DNA of 30,911 nt from NCBI GenBank assembly GCA_000934455.1, contig KN882732.1, positions 120,047 to 150,957 of the forward strand, given 5' to 3'. Both the position numbers and the translations under genes were made by a program. The stretch is from Apostichopus parvimensis (lineage: Eukaryota; Echinodermata; Holothuroidea; Aspidochirotida; Stichopodidae). Shown piece after piece: positions 1-10,100 of the stretch (position 1 is its first letter; every line of letters starts with the position of its first letter). The notes beneath the pieces were generated by a model. It made no database searches, had not been told where the DNA came from, and saw only the letters and a program-made list of their open reading frames with translations.

Positions 1-2769
1 AGTTTGAACGAATTGAAACCTTTTTTTTTCTGTAATACTCGGTAGGTTTTGTGAGATTAGAAACGACGTTTATATTCTCCTTTATTGTTTTCCTTTTCAT
101 ACACTATTTTCTATATTTACGTTTTTCTTTTCTCTTTATTTGGGACTTCCCATCTTCAAACTGTGTTTACAAAAAATGTTTTTGCCTTTCATTTAATGTC
201 AACTTCCAGACTTTTTAAATCTCTGTCCTTTCGTTCGGTTTATTTTTATCTGCAAAGTTTGAAATATATAGTTTTCTTAGTTACAAAAGAGAATTGTAAT
301 CTACGCTAACAGTGAACTATATGCAACACTGCATCATCATTATTATGGTCAATATTAATATGTTAGAGTAATCACATAATTCGAAAGGTATAATGATTCA
401 TTGAATAAAGTATAACTACGCCTGATGGTAAACATGTTCCATATATGAGGAAGGAAACAAACAGATATAACTCTATATATTAAAATAGTATTTGGATTCC
501 TTCGAATTATTTGGTGACCTACAGTGTACCGATCACTCCAATATGTGGTAATTGATTTCTGTAATACACGTTATCACTTCCCTTATTATAATGTGACTAT
601 ATATGGAAGCTCAGTACGTTATACCCTATAAGCAATCAAAATCGAGTAAGGTTTGTATAACTGTGTATCCAAGAAAATAAAATGCTAGTAACTCGGACGA
701 TAATTAGATTGCCTCTTCATATGAATATATGCAGATACGTACCAAAATCTTTTTTTTTTCATGGTCAGAATTAAGAGAAATTCCCCCGTCGCAAAATGGT
801 TTATATAATTAAAACAAGAACGAAAAACTGACTGAAATTTTGAAAGAGCCAAATTATTTGCTGATCTAAAATATTCTACAAATTTTGGCTTTCATAGCTG
901 GTACTTGTAATGGTAACACACGTATGAATTGAAAAATGTGATAAGAGACAATACTGTCCTTTTCTTCGCAATGCTATCTTATATCAGCTTTCATTAGGTT
1001 TTCTTTGCAAAAACTCAAACGAGAGACTCTCTTCCTACATCTACACCATCTGCAACTTACAGTGTTTGCAAGCGTTGATCATATTATTTAACCATTGTTA
1101 GCAATTACTGAAGAGTTGTGTTTCCGTTATGTTAGGAGACGGCTACCATAATGAATTGAATACTAAAGCACGATTAGAGGTTTTACTTAAGCTTCTAAAT
1201 CAATAAATCATACAATTTGGTAAAGAACTTAGTAAATGTACTGACTTATTAGACATCTCCTTTAAGAAGAGGAAGCAACACCTTCTTTATGGGCTATTAA
1301 AATAATGTATTAGGCTTAATTGAATAGGTCGCTTTTTATTGAAATCTCAGTTGTTGATGGCAAAGATATATCAAAACAGACTACAGTAATATCATGGATT
1401 TGTGATGCACCTCGATGTTTTTTTTTTTTTTGTTTTCTCAAGTATTTGAGGGTAGAGGGGGAGGAAAATTAAAAATCTCCTATCTTTAAGAAATGAAGGT
1501 ATTGTTCAGTTTGTAAGGTAAATATCATAAAACCACGCGGCTTCTAGTTTGTATACTCTAAACAGTGCGTACAAATATATACATTCGCAATATAAAGGAA
1601 CGGACGGTATACAGAATTATACGAAAGATCACGACTTAGTAAAGTAAAGTCACAGCCGAAGTCACAATTATGTAATTCCTATACCCTATGTACTTTCTAA
1701 AGACTGCTTCCAATTGTGCTCATTTTTGTAAAGTTGTACAACTATTTTCACATTTTGCCCATAAATATGACTCAGATCCGTAGATGAAACACTTTAAAAG
1801 GGTATTTAGCATTATATTTGTAACAGTTTGGGTTTTACCATGAGTGAAGGAAGAAAGTACATCAAACTTTAGTTTATTCCACCAAAATTACATCCGAATG
1901 AAGAACTTGATGTATGAACCTTAAAGAAATGCAATGAAAACTGCTCTATACAGTGTAGTGAACAGATCGGTTCAGAACTGGCTATTTGATAAGAGTCAAC
2001 TGGTTACAAGTAGTTACTACATAGATCGCGTATAGTTAGCCTAACGTGTATCTAAGTATTTATGAATATAATGTAGGCTTACATTGCTTGAGCAACTTAA
2101 CTCAACGTTAGACAGCTTGAAGTCACATACAGTACACGACCTACTTTCCATTGCTTCTTCGTCAAGTTAAAATCTGGTTAAAATTTATAGGTTAGTAACT
2201 TGCGAATCAATTAGCGGGAATGCAAGGAGGATCAGTTCCCATAAACAAGAGATCCCCATGAGAATAAGGACTCGTTAAAAATGTCAAATCATAATAATTA
2301 TGGCCTCTCTCTCACTCTCTCTGTGATCACACAAAATAACTGAGTTACTCCAGATTGTAAACACACTTGTCAGGATCAGATGGTACAGTATGAAGGATTT
2401 TTCGTGATCCCATAAGAGAAATACTTCGGACAGTAGCTGATTGGTTATATGTGTATAGTTCACGCTACGACGTGGTTGAATTTCTTTGTAATACGAGTAC
2501 TAAAGTCGGTGCCATTGTGCACAATGTGAGAGGTTACTCAAACTCTGTGATATATATGCTCTACTTTACTACTCGATTTTAAAGAAGTTAAAATCCTGCA
2601 CTTTCGAATCATGATCTTTATTTTGTTTTTGTCACTGACTAATGATCAAATAATTCAATATTATTGAGCTTCCTGTCTTGTTGGTAGACCCAAAAGAAAA
2701 TTACTGCCCTACCGTTAACGGACTTTCATTTTGCATCTTATTGCATTTTCTTTTCAAAGTGGTCATAAC
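1..2769. other. AT-rich non-coding flank or intron 1 of gene A
   Basis: No convincing coding sequence, RNA gene or intact mobile element seen. Homopolymer T runs occur near 753 and 1418, and a CT-rich run near 2304-2322. If gene A's first exon is upstream, this is its intron 1. Confidence 0.5.
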
Positions 2770-3066
2770 AGAGAGTGAGGATCCCAAGAAAAAGTAATGG
2801 TCCAAAAAGAGACTAATGATCCTACAAGAGAGTGATGATCCCCAGATATATTGATGATTCTCAAAAGGAGTAATGATCTCAAAGGAGAATGATTATCACA
2901 AAAGAGAGTGATGATCTAAGAGAAGGGTGATGATCCGAAAATAGAGTGATGATCCCACAAGAGAGTGATGATCCCACAAGAGAGTGATGATCCCACAAGA
3001 GAGTAATGATTCCAGGGAATGATGATCTCAAAGGAGAGTGATGATCCCAAAAGAGTTTTGATGATT
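2770..3066 (+). repeat. 19-bp minisatellite
   Basis: Degenerate tandem repeat with consensus GAGAGTGATGATCCCACAA. The middle copies (about 2940-3003) are nearly perfect and the edge copies diverged, giving roughly 15 recognisable copies. It lies about 1.1 kb upstream of gene A exon 2. No coding meaning was found. Confidence 0.85.
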
Positions 3067-4148
3067 TGACTCTTGCTGTAGGATGATATTGTGTATACCG
3101 TTATAAAGAATAGTGTGCTGTAGTCGATTTCTTATACGTAGGCCTAAATGTCCCGAAAGACTATAATCTGTAAACCAATCAATTGACCTCCAGCCCGTGA
3201 TCAATATAGATCTAATTTTTGATGATTTTCCTGCCATTTATACATATATATCTTGTTTGTTATTCTCAGTGGGGTAATTAAATATATAAAACAAACTTTT
3301 GATTTTGTGTCTTAAACTTAGTCAATGTATATATAAGCACTCGCCGAAGATCGAATTCCTCTTGAATTCCATTCCTGCGTTTTTTCCGTCCTATTTCTTA
3401 GTTCCTTTTTATCAAATGAAACTGGGGATGTTATGCCTGCATGATAAAGAAAAAAATGTACAATGTATTGTGGCATGTCTGACACACTCAGCAGAAAAAT
3501 GCTTTAACAGCTGCATTGGATCGCTGTCAATTAAGGGATAGGCAGCTCATGTTTTAGGGCACAATAGATATATAAAGAATTAAGGCTTGCATTCCTGAAG
3601 AATCAAAACTGATCTGAATTCCGCTCCAGCCAATAACTCCCTGCTTGTTCAAACTGATCTGTCTCTATACCACCCGTGAACGTTAAGACCAGTCTCAAGC
3701 CCACCAGACAGAACTTATCCATGCAGCTATTCTTAGCTGAAAGAAAGCACGTCCGGTGAATTAATAGGTTATACATGTTAACATTTCTAGCTATTTCTAG
3801 ATTGTCAAATCAATGTTTGTCAGATCATAATCACTTGAACGAGAATATATCCATAGCAACGCGTATGCATTTTATTTCGTTTCAGTGATATTATATCGAT
3901 ACTGTCGCCGTCTATTTAGCGTACGTTTATCAACATATAGTGTGAAACCTTACTGACATAAACGGTATACATGCCACACACAATTGTCAACGCAGTTTAT
4001 AATCAGTAAACCTAATGTTTCGATGGTACAAATGCCCGCAGCCTACCCTTTTTTGTATACGTAACTTAACTCGTATAGTATAATAAAATACCGTATGCAA
4101 CGTACACAGCGTTTTGTAAAATAACGTTTTGTCTTCAATTCTTTGCAG
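3067..4148. other. Non-coding stretch before gene A exon 2
   Basis: Read for an exon encoding a GEQVFA-type chromodomain N-terminus; none found. No repeat or RNA gene recognised. Probably intronic. Confidence 0.45.
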
Positions 4149-4192
4149 GGCAAAGTTGAATACCTCGTAAAGTGGAAGGGCTGGTCGAATAA
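4149..4192 (+). CDS. CBX: Gene A, exon 2: chromodomain core
   Basis: The acceptor is tttgcag and the donor is gtaagt. The exon is 44 nt, starts in phase 0 and ends two bases into a Lys codon. It encodes GKVEYLVKWKGWSNK, the middle beta strands of a Polycomb chromodomain. The two tryptophans align with cage residues W32 and W35 of CBX7. Gene B has an exon of the same length and phase differing at one residue (Tyr to Phe). Confidence 0.95.
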
Positions 4193-7100
4193 GTAAGTAT
4201 GAAACTGCATGTAAATATGTTTAATTCACACAAGTTTAACCGTCGGACACTTCTAGTGATCTTTTTGACAAATTTCTGATTTATTTCGACAGAGTTGAAC
4301 AGTATCTTAAATTGTTTTGAATTCGAAGCCTTAAGTTTGTTAATTAATTTAAGTTAAATATTAATTTGATCGTATTGTCTATAATATACTCATATAAATA
4401 TTTACGGAACGGTTGGCTTCACATTCGATTTAACGCACAGTTTACGTTAACATAAAAACTTTATATATTTTAGTATCGTATTTAAAGCCTGAGAAAATTA
4501 ATTGCAATTTTAGAAAATTGAAAAGAATAAACTCGAATAAACTCTATAATTAGCGAACTGAAGTTTGTATAAGTTGGTCTTCACGTACTATGTAAGTCTT
4601 CAAGAAGATATTTTATGTTACTTCTTTGATTGATAAATATTTATTTATGTGTATCCGTCACTTTAAGACCCAATTATATTTCATAAGTGAATTAAATAAG
4701 AATATAAATGTCATGAACATGAAAAACCCTACTTTGATTTAAGCTTTACTTGAACTTTGACAAATACCTTTGATGACTCTTTATACATACTAGCGCTGAT
4801 TGGATATAGGTTTTAACCCAAGTAGAATATACTACAACGAAAAATTAATTTTCCTTTTTTTTTCATTCAGGAACAACACATGGGAACCAGAAGGCCATAT
4901 TCTAGATACACGGCTGGTGCAGAATTTTGAAGCAAGGTAAAATAGGTCAACTTGCGTTATGACAGTATTATATAGAATTATAATGAAATAGTAATAGCCC
5001 GAGGTAATGCAATGCCGTAGTAAAGCAGTATGGTACTTCTGTAAAATAGAATTATTATTTCCTAAATGAGGTAAAACAGTGAATAAAGCAGTGAAAATAG
5101 TGAAATAAAAACAGGGTCAAACCATAAGCCAACAGTGACATACTGAAGAACAATTGCAAATACAGTAATACAGCATATAGTAATTCAGTCGTAAAGTAAT
5201 ACAATATAATAGTTTAAATAGTAACAGCTTATCATATGATAATATAGTAGGCATTATATCATCTGTAGTATGGTAATAACAGTAATGCAGCATAGAGTAA
5301 TATAGTGGTAAAGTAATACAATATAATAGTTTACACAGTAACAACTAATAATATTATAAGTAGGCATAATATCATCTGCAGGACATTACATGGTAATAAC
5401 AGTAAACAGCATATAGTAATACAGTCGTAAAGTAATACATAATAATAGTTAAACAGTAACAGCCTATAATATTATAATGTAGTAGGCATAATATCCAATG
5501 TAGTACATAATACATTAATATGGTAATAAAAGTAATACAGCATGTAGTAATATAGTGGCAAAGTAATACAATATTATAGTTTAAACAGTAACAGCTTATA
5601 ATATTATAATGTAGTAGGCATTCTATCCTCTGTAGTATATACATTACTATGGTAATAACAGTAATACAGCATATAGCTGTATAGTGGTTAAGTAAAACAA
5701 TATCATAGTTTACACAGTAACAACTAATAATATTATAAGTAGGCATAATATCATCTGCAGTACATAATACATTAACATGGTAATAACAGTAATACAACAT
5801 ATAGTAATGTAATGGTAAAATAATACAGTACTATAGTTAAACAGTACTTGCTGATGATATTATAAGTAGTAGGCATTATATCCTCTGCAGTAATACATTA
5901 ATATGGTAGTAAAAGTAATACAGCATATAGTAATATAGTGTCAAAGTAATACAATATTATAGTTTAAACAGGAACAGCTAATAATATTATAAGTTAGTAG
6001 GCAGTACATACATTAATATGGTATAACAATAATGCAGCATATAGTAATATATAGTGGTAATTTTGTAATACAATATTATAGTTTAAACAGTAACAGCCTA
6101 TAATATTATAATGTAGTAGGCATTATATCCTCTGTGGTACATAATACATTAATATAGTAATATGGTAATACAAATGCAAAGGCTATTGAAAAAGTATTAC
6201 AATACAAAAAGCAGCAGTCTATTGTAATCCATTGATCTTTCGGATCATGCACAGAGTGATAAAGAACTATAGTACGATAGATCAATAAGTCGCTTTAGAT
6301 TTGAATGATTACAATTTAATATAATAGTATAACAGTAAAACAGTGAGCACGTAAACTACGAAAGAAACATATATAACATGCAGGAGTACGGTATCATTGT
6401 GTATTAATTCACTGTCTCATTAGCACATTCGTACCGCGTGTAACGCTGTCTTCAGTAGATATTGAGTATCCATTTGTATTGGAAGCAAGATGAAAAGAAT
6501 GATTTGTTTTCTCAAAGTTTATTTATTGTTCAAGTTGCAATTGTGCTTTACATTTGCCACAATCTGATACCAGGTCGTGGAAATACCAAATCTGGATAAT
6601 GCACTTTAAAAATTAGAACTTTATAGGTGGCAAATTATATAAAGTTCACTAGCAGTTTGGGACGTACAATTACTTAAATTGGAATAAACAATGTATGACT
6701 CTCTACTTATTAGTATCGAAACGAATTTAGCCACAAAGTAGATATGGATAGATTGAGAAGTATCGAATTTGCTTGGTCAGCATTTCGCAAAACCAAAACA
6801 CAAATCAACGCACACCTTTAACAAAACCGTTATCAGACGACGACAGCGAGGTTTGTTGCATTGTGAACTACGAGATCGCCAGTGCTATTCCATATCGCTT
6901 CATAGCAAGAAATCTGTACTTTTACTTCTAAAATTACTCCATATATAGAAAATGAAGGGAAATAACTTGTTACTGTCCCTCTAACCAAGAAATAACCATT
7001 AATTTATTTAATTCATTTTCTACTTTGTTTAACCGAAAGATTGAACAGCAATTTCCTAGAAACAATTAGTTATCCAGGGCAGGACAAAAGGAGAGAAAAA

Positions 7101-10100
7101 TGTAATAGTTGAAAATATAATAGTTGTTATTGTTCCTGCAACAAAGTACCATTATAGAAATTAATTAATTTAATTGATTTTGCACTTTTTATAACGCAAA
7201 GACTATAACCGTTACCAGCAATTTAATTGAAACAAAGACTCCGAGGTCATAGATAAGTTATGTAATAATCATGTTCCTATTCCCAATAATGAGTGAGCAA
7301 CTACTGAGCAAAAGAAAAGGTTTAGCAACTATACCACCGTATCCTCATTCAAACAAAACCCCAACGTGTGGAAACATACCGTGGGTGATAGTACAAATTA
7401 CCTTCAAGGTATGCTGTATTGGCCCAAAATAAATTGCTAGATATTCAAATATGGTCATCTTTGGTCAAAATTCTTAAACTGTTTTTATTACAACTTTCGA
7501 TGAAATTTTCCTCACTGGGATATTGAGTCATCTTGTGTGCTTCTATATCTGAGAACAATTTGGAGAGTAAAGACCTCCAGGAAAATGCTTTTTGGAAACT
7601 TCTAGCAATGATAGCGTGCTATAATTTCGGCTCTATACTGACTACCTTTAATTACTGAAAATTGTATTTTATAGATTTATACCAGAGGGTTGCATGGTAA
7701 TCGTTAGTGATATAAATACAAACGTCTATTGTATATGTGTCTGTCTCCATTCAGTGAAATAATAACGTTTTATCTTTACGTGTATCTTAATGCTTGAATG
7801 GGTTTATCGATGTCGGCTATAAGCTTGTACTCAAATTAGTCTTGCTCAAAATGTGTGCGTGTATCGCTTGTGTGTGGTATTAACAACATCTACCATCACA
7901 CTAACAGATTTCAAAACTAGGCCTTTATATTCTGTCGGATATTGAACACGAACAAGTAAGGTATCATAACGAAAGAACGTTTTATCATGAGGCGATTAAA
8001 TATGAACAAACATGCACAAAATACACATAGTTAATCGGTGTCTTTCATGCACAATCGTAACATTCTACCAACGTTTCACACACTTTTAGGTATGGATATA
8101 TGATAGCATACTTATTCTCTATACCAAGGTTAACAAGAATGTCACAGCTACGTTTGTAATAAGAGACGTGGAAATCAAACAAACTGGTGACTTTGAACCT
8201 TTTGTCAACTTGAAACGCGCTACATGTGAGATAGAACAAAGCGATTACAATACTTGATTTTATCTATTCGGCTTGTTGCAAAACCTTTCCTTTTCAATCT
8301 AAAATCTCTATCCACCAGACACTCTCTTTGAAAAACTGCGTTGCTAAAATATCGAACCCTGAACAAAACTACGTTGCTAAAATATCGAACCCTGAACAAG
8401 ACATTAAGCAAGTATATGTTGCTTACTATTCACAAAACCCTGCACACATTCAGTTCATACCATGCTTTCGTAGTAGAAGTACCTATTGCCCAGCAACTTA
8501 ACAAAACCATCGTAACAGAAGCCATTGTCTTGTTTAAGAAACATCACCTAACAGAGAGCTTACATGGGGCATGAAAAATACAGTTTATCCTACTCACAAC
8601 TCAGAACAGGGGGAAAGAGACGGTAGTGGGAATATGGTAATGAAAGTCTCAATACGTGTTTGCTGATGAATTTCGGAAAACAAACTTCCGAAGCCGATTT
8701 AATGTTTATCAGCTAAATGCACTCTGACCAGGTGGGTTTAACGGAGAAAAGCTGTCGCAATCGAAAGAAAGAAATTTATTTTCCGTTGCCCTTATGACGC
8801 GAACAATTTAACGTAAAAATCACTGCAACCGCCCATATCAGCATTTTCATTACACAACTGTAACCTACATATACTCGTATCGTACACTTTTTTTCACCCA
8901 ATTCCATGGAGGAAACATCTGAAAACACCTGTTTTATTCATTGCAATGGAAGGAAATCACACAATTTCGCAAGCTACATCGGTAACACCGAAAGAAAGAT
9001 ACTATTCAAGAGAATGAATGTATACCACTGGCTAGCCACGAAAGTGAAAGTCCTTGGTCTAACGGTTGTAAACAAAACAGAGAGATTTGATTGGCGCATG
9101 ATCTGTATTGCGGGGCTTGCAAATTTTGATATAAGTTTGCAGAATCTGCGGACTCGTTAATAAATCTGGCGAACGACAGATAACTCAATAAAAATAATGA
9201 ATATTGATATGGAAATTGAAGGGTGTCATTTTCACTGAGCTTTCACTGCAGTAAGCTGGAAAGGTCGCAGTTTAAATTTGTCAAACACGTAATGAGACTT
9301 TAAAGGCAACCAGCTCGATAGAACACTACAATTTTTATTTGAAATATCGAGAATAGTACCGTGCGATACCCGATAATCTCCCGTTGCTTTCTTCCAGACT
9401 TGTCCGTGAACAATCCGGTTACCGTGGACCAGGACGAAGACCGAAAAGAGGAAGGCGTAAAGTAAGAAATTAGATATGTTTTCAATATGAACTGATGACA
9501 ATTCAGTTTGGAATCTCAGAGGTGAAAGTAGAGGTATTGCTTTAAATGGGTTTAAGTGGTTTGAACCTAAATGTGACATTTCCCTTTATAATGTTTGCCC
9601 ACTATTCTTTGCATGTTTAGTGTGAGCAAACACTAAAACTAGTTTCGAAACGAACCCCTTTCCCTAACTACCGTGTTGTTCTTAACAACCTCCATAAATG
9701 TTGTAAAATAAACCTATTGATGTGGAATACCAGCATGCTTGTACGTTAATGTATCACATTGCGCATCATGTGTAATGTCGATACAGGTTAGGCCTATCTT
9801 GTGGAACAGATATTGAAGCTTCGATCTACTCGATCACCACTTTTATCCATCCTTTACAACATTCTGAGTAAAACCACTAGGTCAACATACCCTAGCGAAG
9901 GCACATCGTCAATTTGAACTTGTAAGGATTCTAAGGTTACTTTCTTGGGTTACTTTTTTCATGTCGTTTACCGAAATTGATCGCCATTTAAGCAGACCTT
10001 TGACAAAGATGGCGCACAGCTGAATGGCAAGCAATCCAAATGAGTGCAATCAGTGACTTCACCAATGCTATACGGTACTTTAAAAAGAAGTTACCATATA

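Noticed and set aside
1060..1090. GTGTTTGCAAGC as a possible gene A exon 1 (VFA motif)
   Set aside because: No upstream ATG with GE-type residues, an early stop follows and no donor site; it does not extend to the expected basic end.
2770..3066. CRISPR array
   Set aside because: Repeats are directly adjacent 19-bp units without unique spacers, in a eukaryotic genome; it is a minisatellite.
4149..4936. HP1-type chromobox protein
   Set aside because: No chromoshadow domain; the Polycomb C-box and AT-hook-like motif and exon 1 of the paralogue are Pc-class.
5117..5800. Minus-strand open frames of 75 and 142 codons rich in Tyr and Cys
   Set aside because: They are read-through of the TA-rich tandem array; the protein repeats with the DNA unit and has no splice or start context.
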